Shown here in pieces: positions 8,041 to 16,461 of a DNA stretch of 64,000 bases. The stretch is from Geodermatophilus sp. DF01-2. GTDB taxonomy: Bacteria; Actinomycetota; Actinomycetes; Mycobacteriales; Geodermatophilaceae. A model generated the notes under the pieces. It was not told where the DNA came from, did no database searches, and worked only from the letters and a program-made list of their open reading frames with translations. Location of the stretch: positions 58,749-122,748 of the forward strand of contig NZ_SPQN01000003.1 of NCBI RefSeq assembly GCF_004571065.1, given 5' to 3'. The stretch's first letter is position 1. Every line of letters starts with the position of its first letter. A program made the translations under genes and the position numbers.

Positions 8041-8897
8041 GCGCCGTAGACCGGGGTCGGCGGCACCGCCTCGGCCAGCAGATCCTTGACGACGTCGCCC
8101 AGCTCATCCGGGCGCCACCGCCGACCGGCCTCCCGGCGGGGGCCGAACCGCCAGCCGTCGCACAGCCCCACGCGGTCTGCCTCCACCTCGAACACCTGCC
8201 CGGTGACGAAGCCGGAGTCCGCCCCGACCAGCCAGACCACCAGCGGCGAGACGTTGGCCGGGTCCATGGCGTCGAAGCCGTCCTCGGGCTTGGCCATGGT
8301 CTGGGCGAACACGGCCTCGGTCATCGGCGTGCGCGCGGCGGGGGCGAGCGCATTCACCGTGACGCCGTAGCGGGCGAGCTCGACGGCGGCGACCTGGGTC
8401 ATCGCCACGACACCGGCCTTGGCCGCGGCGTAGTTGCCCTGCCCGACGCTGCCCATGAGGCCGGCGCCGGAGCTGGTATTGACGATCCGGGCCTCGACCT
8501 GCTCGCCGGCCTTGGATCGCTCGCGCCAGTGGGCGGCGGCGTGCCGCAGCGGGCAGAAGTGCCCCTTGAGGTCGACCCGCAGGACGTCGTCCCACTCGGC
8601 CTCGCTCATCCCGACCAGCATCCGGTCGCGGACGATGCCGGCGTTGTTCACCAACGCGTCCAGCCGGCCGAAGGTCTCCACGGCGACCCGGACCAGCCCT
8701 TCGGCGGCATCCCAGTCGGCGACGTCGCAGGCGTGCGCGACCGCGCTGCCACCGGCGTCCCGGATCTCACCGGCCACGGTCTCGGCAGCGGCGCCGATGT
8801 CGTTGACGACGACGTCGAAGCCGGCGGCGCCCAGGGCGAGGGCGTGCGCCCGACCCAGCCCCTGGCCGGCGCCGGTGACGATGACGGAGCGGGTCAC
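8037..8897 (-). CDS. SDR-family dehydrogenase, Rv3548c-like
   Basis: 286-residue SDR with TGAGQGLGRAHALAL cofactor loop, VVNDIG acidic residue suggesting NAD preference, NNAG, Ser in NTSSGAG and YAAAK catalytic pair. The long C-terminal tail and overall layout resemble Rv3548c-type SDRs that sit in KstR2-controlled clusters, and 3-hydroxyacyl-CoA dehydrogenases of peroxisomal multifunctional type (family knowledge). Likely oxidises a hydroxyacyl-CoA formed by the adjacent enoyl-CoA hydratase. GTG 8897 overlaps the hydratase stop. Confidence 0.85.
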   Translation of the reverse strand: MTRSVIVTGAGQGLGRAHALALGAAGFDVVVNDIGAAAETVAGEIRDAGGSAVAHACDVADWDAAEGLVRVAVETFGRLDALVNNAGIVRDRMLVGMSEAEWDDVLRVDLKGHFCPLRHAAAHWRERSKAGEQVEARIVNTSSGAGLMGSVGQGNYAAAKAGVVAMTQVAAVELARYGVTVNALAPAARTPMTEAVFAQTMAKPEDGFDAMDPANVSPLVVWLVGADSGFVTGQVFEVEADRVGLCDGWRFGPRREAGRRWRPDELGDVVKDLLAEAVPPTPVYGA

Positions 8898-9775
8898 TTC
8901 GTAGCCTCCTGCGACGTGGTGGCGGTCTTCGCGGCGTCGCGCATCGAGCGGGCGTCATGCCCGCCGAGGGAGTCCGCGCCGACCTCGGCGTTGTGGGCGT
9001 GCGCGACGTGGTGCAGGCCGAAGACGGAGTCCATGCCGGCGTGCTGGCCCATCAGGTCCTCGGCCTGGTTGATCGCCTTCTTGGTCAGGGCCAGGCCCAG
9101 CCGGGGCATGGTCGCGATCCGGGCGGCCACGTCGGCGACCTCGGCGTCCAGCTGCTCGCGCGACACGACCCGGTTGACCATCCCCCACTCCCGGGCCCGG
9201 GCGGCGTCGATCCGTTCACCGAGGTAGAGGAACTCCTTGGCCTGCCGGGTGCCCATCGCCCACGGGTGGGCGAAGTACTCCACGCCCGGGATGCCCATGC
9301 GGACGACCGGGTCGGCGAAGAAGGCATCGTCGCTGGCGATGATGAAATCGCAGACCCACGCGAGCATCAGCCCGCCGGCGATGCAGGCGCCCTGCACCTG
9401 GGCGACGACCGGCTTGGGCAGCTCCCGCCAGCGCCGGCACATGCCCAGGTAGACCTCGGACTCCCGTGCGTACCGCAGCTCCGCGCCGGACTTGCCGACG
9501 TGGTCCCACCACAGCCCGGCCTTGCGGTCGAACGAGGTGTCGACGTCGCGGCCCGGGGTGCCGATGTCGTGCCCGGCGCTGAAGTGCTTCCCCGCGGCGC
9601 GGAGGACGACGACCTTCACGTCGTCGTCGGCCGCGGCGTCGTAGAACGCCCGGTCGAGGGCGTAGGTCATCGCCGAGTTCTGCGCGTTGCGGTACTCGGG
9701 CCGGTTGAGCGTCACGTAGGCGATGCCGTCCACGACCTCGTAGAGGACGGGCGCGGTCTCGGTCTCAGCGGTCAT
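8894..9775 (-). CDS. Enoyl-CoA hydratase/isomerase family protein
   Basis: 293-residue crotonase-fold protein: YVTLNRPEYRNAQN, oxyanion-hole segments HFSAGHDIG and QGACIAGGLML. A roughly 25-residue insertion after the first oxyanion segment (DVDTSFDRKAGLWWDHVGKS) and the C-terminal extension are typical of one actinobacterial subgroup. Expected to hydrate the product of FadE30 or a neighbour, feeding the next SDR. The position of a Glu in VRMGIPGVEYF rather than the usual hydratase Glu leaves the exact reaction open. ATG 9775 overlaps the upstream stop (ATGA). Confidence 0.85.
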   Translation of the reverse strand: MTAETETAPVLYEVVDGIAYVTLNRPEYRNAQNSAMTYALDRAFYDAAADDDVKVVVLRAAGKHFSAGHDIGTPGRDVDTSFDRKAGLWWDHVGKSGAELRYARESEVYLGMCRRWRELPKPVVAQVQGACIAGGLMLAWVCDFIIASDDAFFADPVVRMGIPGVEYFAHPWAMGTRQAKEFLYLGERIDAARAREWGMVNRVVSREQLDAEVADVAARIATMPRLGLALTKKAINQAEDLMGQHAGMDSVFGLHHVAHAHNAEVGADSLGGHDARSMRDAAKTATTSQEATK

Positions 9776-10806
9776 CGGGTGGCCTCCCAGGGCAGTGCGG
9801 ACGGGTCGACGGCGGGCGGGAGGCCGAGCGAGTCGGCGACGACGGCGCGGTGGTGCGCGACGTTCCCCCAGGACGCGGCCAGCGCCCAGGAGCGCTTCAC
9901 GTAGAGGTGCAGGTCGTATTCGACCGTGTAGCCGATCGCACCGTGCGCCTGGATGGTGCTGCGGGCGGTGCGCCCGGCCATGTCCGAGGTCATGGCCTTG
10001 GCGGCGGCGACGTGCGCCCGCGCCTCGGGAGCGCCCGCCGCCAGCGAGACGGCGGCCCGCTGGACCACCGGCACGCAGAAACGCAGGTCCAGCAGGACGT
10101 TCGCGAGCAGATGCTTGACCGCCTGCTGGCTGCCCACCGGGACGCCGAACTGCTTGCGCTCGCGGGTGTGGGCCACGGCGAGGTCGAGCTGACGGTGCGC
10201 GAGGCCGACCAGCTGCGCGGCGGCGGCGAGCGCACCGCGGAGCCAGGCCCGCTCGGTCTCCGCCGGATCCGCGGTCAACGAGGCGCCGGCGACGGACGGG
10301 ATGCGGGCGGCTGCCCGGCTGCCGTCGACGGTGGTCACCGGCTCCAGGTCCACGCCGGTGAGGTCGACCAGGCGCAGCTCCGCGCCCGAACGCACCAGCG
10401 CCCGGTCGCTGCAGCCGGCCCACGGCAGGATGCCGGAGCCGGCCAGCTCCGCAGTACCCACGAGGTCACCGGCGACCAGCGGGCCGAGCTCCGGGGAGCC
10501 GTGCGCGGCCAGCAGCGGCGCGAGGACGGCGACGGTCTCGGCGACGGGCAGCGGCACGGCGGCCCGGCCGACCTCCACGAACAGCGGCACGAGGTCGACC
10601 TCGGTGAGCCCGAGCCCGCCGTCGTCCTCGGGCACCATGGCGCCGAGCAGGCCGAGGTCCGCGAGCTGCCGCCAGAGCGTCGTCCGGGCCTTGTCCCCTT
10701 CCGGACCCCAGGCGGTGCGCACCACCTCCGGCGGGCAGGCGTCGGTGAGCAGCTCGCGGACAGCGCCGGCGAGCTCGAGCTGGTCAGGGGTGGGAGCGAA
10801 TCTCAT
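9772..10806 (-). CDS. Acyl-CoA dehydrogenase, FadE32/33-like subunit
   Basis: 344-residue acyl-CoA dehydrogenase with N-terminal DQLELAGAVRELLTDA, C-terminal RERKQFGVPVGSQQAVKH and IQAHGAIGYTVEYDLH. The middle domain is short and poorly conserved, as in the beta-type subunits of steroid acyl-CoA dehydrogenase heterotetramers. It lies 4 bp downstream of the FadE31-like gene, so an alpha2beta2 FadE31/32-like complex is the likely form (inference from tandem placement). Expected substrate is a cyclic acyl-CoA from C/D-ring opening. Confidence 0.85.
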   Translation of the reverse strand: MRFAPTPDQLELAGAVRELLTDACPPEVVRTAWGPEGDKARTTLWRQLADLGLLGAMVPEDDGGLGLTEVDLVPLFVEVGRAAVPLPVAETVAVLAPLLAAHGSPELGPLVAGDLVGTAELAGSGILPWAGCSDRALVRSGAELRLVDLTGVDLEPVTTVDGSRAAARIPSVAGASLTADPAETERAWLRGALAAAAQLVGLAHRQLDLAVAHTRERKQFGVPVGSQQAVKHLLANVLLDLRFCVPVVQRAAVSLAAGAPEARAHVAAAKAMTSDMAGRTARSTIQAHGAIGYTVEYDLHLYVKRSWALAASWGNVAHHRAVVADSLGLPPAVDPSALPWEATR

Positions 10807-10810
10807 CGGG

Positions 10811-11941
10811 TCACTTCCGGGGCAGCCCGAGCAGGCGCTCGGCGACGATGGAGCGCTGGATCTCGTTGGTCCCGGCGTAGATCGGGCCGGAGAGGGAGAA
10901 CATGTGGCCGCGGCTCCACGGGCCGTCGACCTCGGCGTCGGGCCCGAGGAGCTGCAACGCCGTCTCGTGCAGGGCGATGTCGAGTTCGGACCAGTACAGC
11001 TTGTTGAGGCTGGACTCCGCGCCGGCCTTGCGTCCCTCGACCAGATCCGTCACCTGGGCGAGGGTGAACAGCTGGTAGGCCTCGGCGCGCAGGTGCGCGT
11101 CGACCACGCCGTCCCGCGCCGAGGCGGACAGCGAGCCGGCCCGCTCGACGGCCAGCGCCCGGAGCCGCTCGGCGGCCGCGAGGAACCGGCCCGGTGAACG
11201 GAGGGTGAGCCCGCGCTCGGAGCCGGTGGTGGCCATGGCCACCGACCAACCCTGGCCGACCCCGCCGAGGACGGCGGAGTCGGGGACGACGACGTCGTCG
11301 AAGAACACCTCCGCGAAGCCTTCGTCACCGTCGAGCCGGCCGAAGCCACGGACGGTCACGCCTGGCGTGTCCAGCGGCACGAGGAGGTAGGTGAGGCCGG
11401 CGTGCCGGGAGGCCTCGGGATCGGTGCGGAAGAGGCCGAACAGGTGGGTGCAGAAGGCGCCACGCGTGGTCCAGGTCTTCTGCCCGTTGATCCGCCAGCC
11501 GCCGTCGATCTTGTCCGCCCGGCTGCTGATCGCGGCGAGGTCGCTGCCCGCGCCGGGCTCGGACCACCCCTGGCCCCACAGCTGCTCGGCTGCGGCCATC
11601 TTCGGAAGGATCTCGTCCTGCTGCTCGGGAGTGCCGAACTCGAACACGGTCGGGGCCAGCAGGAAGATCCCGTTCTGGGTGACCCGCTGCGGGGCGCCCG
11701 CCCGGTAGTACTCCTCCTCGAAGATCAGCCACTCCCACAGCGAGGCGTCACGGCCGCCGTAGCGCTCGGGCCAGGAGACGACGGCCCAGCGGTCGGCGAA
11801 GAGCTTCCGCTCCCACTCCAGGTGGGCGGCGAATCCTTCGCGGGTGTCACCCGAGGGCAGTCCGCGCGGCACGTTGGCCTCGAGCCAGGCGCGGGCCTCG
11901 GCGCGGAACGCCTCCTCGGCCGGGGACCAGGTGAGGTCCAT
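10811..11941 (-). CDS. fadE31: Acyl-CoA dehydrogenase, FadE31-like
   Basis: 376-residue acyl-CoA dehydrogenase, the length of M. tuberculosis FadE31. Segments WPERYGGRDASLWEW, LWGQGWSEPGAGSDLA, GERGLTLRSPGRFLA-type SERGLTLRSP and LSGPIYAGTNEIQRSIVAERLLGLPR support the match (from memory). Predicted FAD-dependent dehydrogenation of an acyl-CoA intermediate after ring C/D opening. ATG 11941 shares one base with the echA20 stop (TGATG). It pairs most plausibly with the following acyl-CoA dehydrogenase gene. Confidence 0.78.
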   Translation of the reverse strand: MDLTWSPAEEAFRAEARAWLEANVPRGLPSGDTREGFAAHLEWERKLFADRWAVVSWPERYGGRDASLWEWLIFEEEYYRAGAPQRVTQNGIFLLAPTVFEFGTPEQQDEILPKMAAAEQLWGQGWSEPGAGSDLAAISSRADKIDGGWRINGQKTWTTRGAFCTHLFGLFRTDPEASRHAGLTYLLVPLDTPGVTVRGFGRLDGDEGFAEVFFDDVVVPDSAVLGGVGQGWSVAMATTGSERGLTLRSPGRFLAAAERLRALAVERAGSLSASARDGVVDAHLRAEAYQLFTLAQVTDLVEGRKAGAESSLNKLYWSELDIALHETALQLLGPDAEVDGPWSRGHMFSLSGPIYAGTNEIQRSIVAERLLGLPRK

Positions 11942-12702
11942 CAGCGACCGCCCTCCTTCGCCCCGAAGCCCTCGCGCACCTCGTCGGCGGTGCCGGACAG
12001 GTTGAGCTCGAAGGTGAAGCCCTGCTCGAACCGGTAGCTGCGCTTGACGTCCCACAGGTCGATGCCGTTGAGCGCCTCCTTGGCGGCGCGGATGACCGTC
12101 GGGTTCTTGGCCGCGATCTGCCCGGCCACCTCGAGGGCCTTGTCGCGGAGCTCGTCGCGCGGCACCACGGCCCACACCGAGCCGAACGAGTGCAGCTGGG
12201 CCGCGGTCGCGGTGGCCGAGGTGTAGAACATCGCCCGCATCAGGTGCTGCGGCACCAGCCGCGACAGGTGCGTGGCCGCGCCCAGGGCGCCGCGGTCGAC
12301 CTCCGGCAGGCCGAAGGTGGCGTCCTCGCTGGCGACGATCACGTCGGCGTTGCCGACCAGGCCGATGCCACCGCCGAGGCAGAAGCCGTGGACGGCGGCG
12401 ACCACGGGCACCGGGCAGTCGTAGACGGCGGCGAACGCGGCGTAGCAGCCACGGTTGGCGCCGATGATCGCCGAGTGGTCCGGGCTGGCCTGGACCTCCT
12501 TGATGTCCACGCCGGCGTTGAAGCCGCGGCCCTCGGCGCGCAGCACGACGGCGCGGGTCGCCGGATCACGGCCGGCCTCGGTCAGCGCGTCGGCGACGGC
12601 GTACCAGCCGGCCACGGTCAGCGCGTTGACCGGCGGGGCGTCCATGACGACCTCGGCGATGCCGTTCGCGTCGGCCCGTTCGAACCGGATCCCGGTGTCC
12701 AT
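11941..12702 (-). CDS. echA20: Ring D hydrolase EchA20 (crotonase family)
   Basis: 253-residue crotonase-family protein matching EchA20 (MDAPPVNALT, LRAEGRGFNAGVDIKEVQ, NRGCYAAFAAVYDCPVPV, EVDRGALGAATHLSRLVPQH; from memory). In the known pathway EchA20 hydrolytically opens ring D of HIEC-CoA. Both oxyanion-hole segments are present (FNAGVDI; HGFCLGGGIGL). Start ATG 12702 has AGAGAG upstream. It ends one base into fadE31 and begins 11 bp after ipdF, consistent with one transcript. Confidence 0.88.
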   Translation of the reverse strand: MDTGIRFERADANGIAEVVMDAPPVNALTVAGWYAVADALTEAGRDPATRAVVLRAEGRGFNAGVDIKEVQASPDHSAIIGANRGCYAAFAAVYDCPVPVVAAVHGFCLGGGIGLVGNADVIVASEDATFGLPEVDRGALGAATHLSRLVPQHLMRAMFYTSATATAAQLHSFGSVWAVVPRDELRDKALEVAGQIAAKNPTVIRAAKEALNGIDLWDVKRSYRFEQGFTFELNLSGTADEVREGFGAKEGGR

Positions 12703-12713
12703 CGATGCCTCTC

Positions 12714-13505
12714 TCACGGGTGCTGGCTGCTGACGGACACGACCTCGCCCGTCATGTAGCTGGAGTAGTCGCTGGCGAGGAAGGCGATCACGTTGGCGAC
12801 CTCCCACGGCTCGGCCGCCCGGCCGAACGCCTCGGAGTCGCTGAGCCGGTCCAGCAGCTCGTCGCTGGTGACCTTCGCCAGGAAGGCGTGCATGGCGATG
12901 CTGGGCGCCACCGCGTTCACCCGGACGCCCTGCCGGGCGACGTCCATGGCCGTGCAACGGGTCAGCGCCATGACGCCGGCCTTGGCCGCGGCGTAGTGGG
13001 CCTGCCCCTGCTGGGCGCGCCAGCCGATGACCGAGGCGTTGTTCACGATGACGCCCGAACCCCGCCCGACCATGTGGCCCAGCACCTCGCGGGTCATCCG
13101 GAAGGTGCCGGTGAGCGTCACGTCGAGGACCGAGGACCACTGCTCGTCGGTCATCTCGAGGATGTTCGCCGTCCCGCCGAGGCCGGCGTTGTTGACCAGC
13201 ACGTCGAGCGAGCCGAACGCGGCGAGGGTGCCCTCGACGAGGGCCGTCACCTGGACCTGGTCTGTGACGTCGCACGGGATGGCGACGACGTCCGTGTCGA
13301 ACTCCTTCGCCAGGAGCTCGGTGGTCTCGGCCAGCCGGCGCTCGTGCCGGTCGCTGATCGCGACGCGGGCGCCCTCCTCCAGGCAGCGGCGGGCGGTGGC
13401 CGAGCCGATGCCGGTGCCGGCCGCGGCGGTGATCAATACCGTCTTTCCGGCCAGCAGGCCGTGACCGGCCGGCGGAGCGGGAACGGACACGCGGGGGTCA
13501 GACAC
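12714..13505 (-). CDS. ipdF: 5-hydroxy-HIC-CoA dehydrogenase IpdF (SDR)
   Basis: 263-residue SDR with the unusual cofactor loop TAAAGTGIGSATARR and motifs GHGLLAGKTVLIT, VLVNNAGLGG, NNASVIGWRAQ, HYAAAKAGVMALTRC and SDYSSYMTGEVVSVSSQHP, which match IpdF (Rv3559c) essentially throughout (from memory). IpdF oxidises the 5-hydroxyl of the HIC-CoA intermediate. Catalytic Tyr/Lys are in YAAAK. Start GTG 13505 overlaps the ipdC stop by 8 nt. Between ipdC and echA20 in the operon. Confidence 0.9.
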   Translation of the reverse strand: MSDPRVSVPAPPAGHGLLAGKTVLITAAAGTGIGSATARRCLEEGARVAISDRHERRLAETTELLAKEFDTDVVAIPCDVTDQVQVTALVEGTLAAFGSLDVLVNNAGLGGTANILEMTDEQWSSVLDVTLTGTFRMTREVLGHMVGRGSGVIVNNASVIGWRAQQGQAHYAAAKAGVMALTRCTAMDVARQGVRVNAVAPSIAMHAFLAKVTSDELLDRLSDSEAFGRAAEPWEVANVIAFLASDYSSYMTGEVVSVSSQHP

Positions 13506-14589
13506 CAGCCACCTCCGGGGCGGGAGCGGTCAGGCCGGTGAGCACCTCGGAGGCATGGGCGACGATGCGGTCGATGAGCTCGGCGCAGCTAGGCAGGTCG
13601 TCGATCAGACCGGCCACCTGGCCGCTGGCCAGGCTGCCGACGTCGATGCGGCCCTCGACCATGCCGGTGCGGATCATCATCGGGGTGTTGGCGGCCATGA
13701 GGACCTGGTCCCACGAGAGCTCGCGGTTCTTCTGCATGGCGAGGCCCTCGCGGACGATGGCCAGCCACGAGCCGCCGGTCTCTCGCTTGAGCGCCACCGC
13801 GCTGCGCACCGACGACGGCAGCCGGGACAGCCGCCGGGCGCCGGTGAGCTGCTCGACCATCGGGGTGCGCAGCACGCGCTGCGGCACGCCGTCGATGGCG
13901 TCGGTGACCACGGTGCCGTCGACCCCGGCGTCCAGGTAGGCCTGCTTGACCTGGGCCGGAACGGTGGAGTCCGAGGTCAGCAGGAAGCGGGTGCCCATCG
14001 CGATGCCCTCGGCGCCGTACGCCAGGGCGGCGACCAGTCCGCGGCCGTCGAAGAACCCACCCGCGGCGATCACCGGGATGTCGACGGCGTCGACGACCTG
14101 CGGCAGCAGCAGAGAGGTAGCGACCTGGCCGGTGTGCCCGCCACCCTCGCCGCCCTGCACGAGCACCGCGTCGGCGCCCATGGCCTGGACCTTCTCGGCG
14201 TGCCGGCGGGCGCCGATCGAGGGGATGACGACGACGCCGGCGTCCTTGAGCACGCCGATGACCTCGGCCTTGGGGGCGAGGGCGAACGAGGCGACCCGCA
14301 CGCCTTCGCGGATGAGGGTGCGCGCGCGGTCCATCGCGTCGGGGGCGTCGCCCCGGATGTTGACGCCGAACGGTGCGTCGGTGCGCTCCTTAACTGTGCG
14401 GATCGCGGCCAGCATGTCCTCCGGCGAGAGGGTCGCGCTGGCGATGATGCCCAGGCCGCCGGCGGCGGCAGTGGCGGCGGTGAGCTCGGGACCGGAGACC
14501 CAGCCCATGCCGGTCTGCACGACCGGGTGGCGGACGCCGGTCAGCTCGGTGAGCCGGGTACGCAGCCGTGGGTGCGGGGTGACCGTCAC
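13498..14589 (-). CDS. ipdC: HIP-pathway flavin-dependent reductase IpdC
   Basis: 363-residue nitronate monooxygenase/2-nitropropane dioxygenase-like FMN TIM barrel: HPVVQTGMGWVSGPEL, VLVQGGEGGGHTG, IAAGGFFDGRGL and AMGTRFLLTSDS are the FMN-binding loops. Length and position between ipdB and ipdF match IpdC (Rv3553), a reductase needed for HIP catabolism. The HxGQ-type HTGQ loop is conserved. GTG 14589 overlaps the ipdB stop. N-terminal 13 residues beyond the usual start could be shortened, but no better start is seen. Confidence 0.9.
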   Translation of the reverse strand: MTVTPHPRLRTRLTELTGVRHPVVQTGMGWVSGPELTAATAAAGGLGIIASATLSPEDMLAAIRTVKERTDAPFGVNIRGDAPDAMDRARTLIREGVRVASFALAPKAEVIGVLKDAGVVVIPSIGARRHAEKVQAMGADAVLVQGGEGGGHTGQVATSLLLPQVVDAVDIPVIAAGGFFDGRGLVAALAYGAEGIAMGTRFLLTSDSTVPAQVKQAYLDAGVDGTVVTDAIDGVPQRVLRTPMVEQLTGARRLSRLPSSVRSAVALKRETGGSWLAIVREGLAMQKNRELSWDQVLMAANTPMMIRTGMVEGRIDVGSLASGQVAGLIDDLPSCAELIDRIVAHASEVLTGLTAPAPEVAGV

Positions 14590-15389
14590 GCGCGGACCTC
14601 CTTGTCCCGCAGGCCGCGCGGGTCGACGACCTCGCGGATGATCCGGAGCTCCTCTGCGGTGGGCAGGCGGCTCTCGGGTACGTCGGCCGGCACGTCGAGC
14701 GCGAAGCCGGTGGCCTCGACCACCTGGTCGACGGTGACCCCCGGGTGCACCGAGACCAGCCGCATGGTGTGGTCCGGGCCGCCGAAGTCGAGGACGGCGA
14801 GGTTGGTGACGATCCGTCGGATCTCCACGTCTCGCTCGACGTCCCCGCCCACGGCACTGGCCCGGTCGTAGCCGACACCGGCGACCATGTCGACGCGCTC
14901 CACGAACACCCGGGTCGAGTGCTTCGGGACCCAGTAGCTGGTCGGGTGGTTGACCGTGTTGCCCGGCGCGCCCCGCACGCCCAGCAGCTGGCGGGTGGGG
15001 CGGGCGAACTCGCCCAGCGCGGAGATGTTGGCGTTGCCGAACCGGTCCACCTGGCTCGGGCTCATCATCACGTGCCGCTTGCCCGACCAGAGGATGTCGA
15101 AGATCCGGCGGAACGGGACGTAGCCCTCCACCCGGTCGAGCGGCGGCGTCTCGCCGATGGCCCAGGTACCGGTGTACAGCCTAGACTCGCCGTCGGAGAG
15201 CAGCAGATCCGGCTCGAAGCTGGCGCGGGCGGTGCGGGCCGCGATCGTGGGAACCGTCATCATCGGGCTGGCCAGGATTTCGCCGTCGCCGCGCCAGGCG
15301 TCGGCGCATGCGGCGATGCAGAACTCGGCCCGGGTGACGGTCTCCGGGTCCACCGGAGCGTCGGGACGCACGTCCTCCTGCACACTCAT
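14586..15389 (-). CDS. ipdB: COCHEA-CoA hydrolase beta subunit IpdB
   Basis: 267-residue CoA-transferase-fold beta subunit. IpdAB is a CoA-transferase-like heteromer that hydrolytically opens the last ring (ring C) of the steroid nucleus in COCHEA-CoA. Visible features: ILASPMMTVPTIAARTAR, SDGESRLYTG, MMSPSQVDRFGNANISA and VHPGVTVDQVVEATGF, typical of family I CoA-transferase beta chains. ATG 15389 overlaps the ipdA stop (ATGA), as expected for a co-produced subunit pair. Confidence 0.92.
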   Translation of the reverse strand: MSVQEDVRPDAPVDPETVTRAEFCIAACADAWRGDGEILASPMMTVPTIAARTARASFEPDLLLSDGESRLYTGTWAIGETPPLDRVEGYVPFRRIFDILWSGKRHVMMSPSQVDRFGNANISALGEFARPTRQLLGVRGAPGNTVNHPTSYWVPKHSTRVFVERVDMVAGVGYDRASAVGGDVERDVEIRRIVTNLAVLDFGGPDHTMRLVSVHPGVTVDQVVEATGFALDVPADVPESRLPTAEELRIIREVVDPRGLRDKEVRA

Positions 15390-16252
15390 CGGACGGCCTC
15401 CAGGGTGCTCGCCGCGACGGCCGCCTGGTAGCTGGCCTCGTCGCCGGACAAGTAGTGGGCGGTGAACGCGGCCCATGCCTCGGGGTCGGCGGCGGCCTGG
15501 GCGTATTCGCGCTGGAACGCCTCGTCCCGGCCGTAGTCGGGCTCGCACGTGGTGAAGTGCGCACCATTGGGGGCTTCGACGACGCCGGCGACCTCCGAGC
15601 GGCGGACCAGCAGCGACTGCACCGGACCGGCCGCGGTCAGCTCCGCGGTCGGCACGATCCGCTCGCAGGAGACGTAGGCCCGTTCGGCGGCGCCGCAGAA
15701 CAGGTCGTCGAAGTAGGCGTCGGGGCCCAGGTACTGCCCGTTGCCCGAGGCGTCGGCGCGGTTGAGGTGCACCAGCGCGGCGTCCAGGTGTAACGCCGGC
15801 ACGGCCAGGTACTCGGTGCCGTCGGCGTAGGGCGAGGTGACCGTCCTCAGGTCGGGATTGACGATGGGAACGTCGGAGCCCAGGCCCGAGCGCAGCGGCA
15901 GGAACGACAGTCGGGACGCCGCCGCGTACAGCCCCCACTGCAGCATGCCCTCGTCCCACTCGCTGACCGTGACCGTGCCCCCCTCGCGGGCGGCCCGGAA
16001 GTGCGGCTCGAGCGGGATGGAGTCCAGCGACACGAACCCGTAGACCAGGCGCTTCGCCTTCCCGGCCGCCAGCAGCAGGCCCACGTCGGGGCCGCCGTAC
16101 GCGATCACCGTGAGGTCGTGCAGGTCCGATCGGCAGATCGCACGCACCAGGGACATTGGCTTACGCCGAGAACCCCATCCCCCGATGCCGATGGTCATAC
16201 CCGAGCGCAGCTCGGCCACCACCTCGTCCTCGGTCATCCGCTTGTCGGCCAC
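15386..16252 (-). CDS. ipdA: COCHEA-CoA hydrolase alpha subunit IpdA
   Basis: 288-residue alpha subunit: SGMTIGIGGWGSRRKPM, YGGPDVGLL, YGFVSLDS, an SEWDEGMLQ segment corresponding to the region of the catalytic Glu in mycobacterial IpdA (from memory), and NGAHFTTCEPDYGRD. Start GTG 16252 is preferred because AAGGAG lies 5-6 nt upstream; an in-frame ATG is 5 codons later. First gene of the eleven-gene minus-strand operon and divergent from fadD3 across a 209-bp gap with repeated AGTGGGCGC half-sites. Confidence 0.92.
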   Translation of the reverse strand: MADKRMTEDEVVAELRSGMTIGIGGWGSRRKPMSLVRAICRSDLHDLTVIAYGGPDVGLLLAAGKAKRLVYGFVSLDSIPLEPHFRAAREGGTVTVSEWDEGMLQWGLYAAASRLSFLPLRSGLGSDVPIVNPDLRTVTSPYADGTEYLAVPALHLDAALVHLNRADASGNGQYLGPDAYFDDLFCGAAERAYVSCERIVPTAELTAAGPVQSLLVRRSEVAGVVEAPNGAHFTTCEPDYGRDEAFQREYAQAAADPEAWAAFTAHYLSGDEASYQAAVAASTLEAVR

Positions 16253-16330
16253 CGGTCTCCTTCCTCGATCCCGCACCCGCCGGCCGGACCGTAGGAACCC
16301 GGCCGCGGCGCGGTCGGGCGCCGGACCGGT

Positions 16331-16443
16331 GAGTGGGCGCGATGGGCATCTTGGGCACCGGAGAACGTCAGGGCGCCGGCCGCGCCCACTGAGCGGGACC
16401 GGGCCGGAGCGAACGCGAGGCCGCCCTACCGTGGGCGCCCACT
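16331..16443. promoter_or_regulatory. Divergent ipdA/fadD3 promoter region with repeated AGTGGGCGC half-sites
   Basis: Three copies of one motif: AGTGGGCGC at 16332-16340, its complement GCGCCCACT at 16382-16390, and a perfect 12-bp palindrome GTGGGCGCCCAC at 16431-16442, 19 bp before the fadD3 start. The first two form 10-bp inverted arms (16332-16341 / 16381-16390). Layout is that of operators for a dimeric repressor. No mycobacterial KstR2-type CAAG-n2-CTTG box is seen here. Confidence 0.55.
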
Positions 16444-16461
16444 CGTCCTTCCGGAGGTCTC

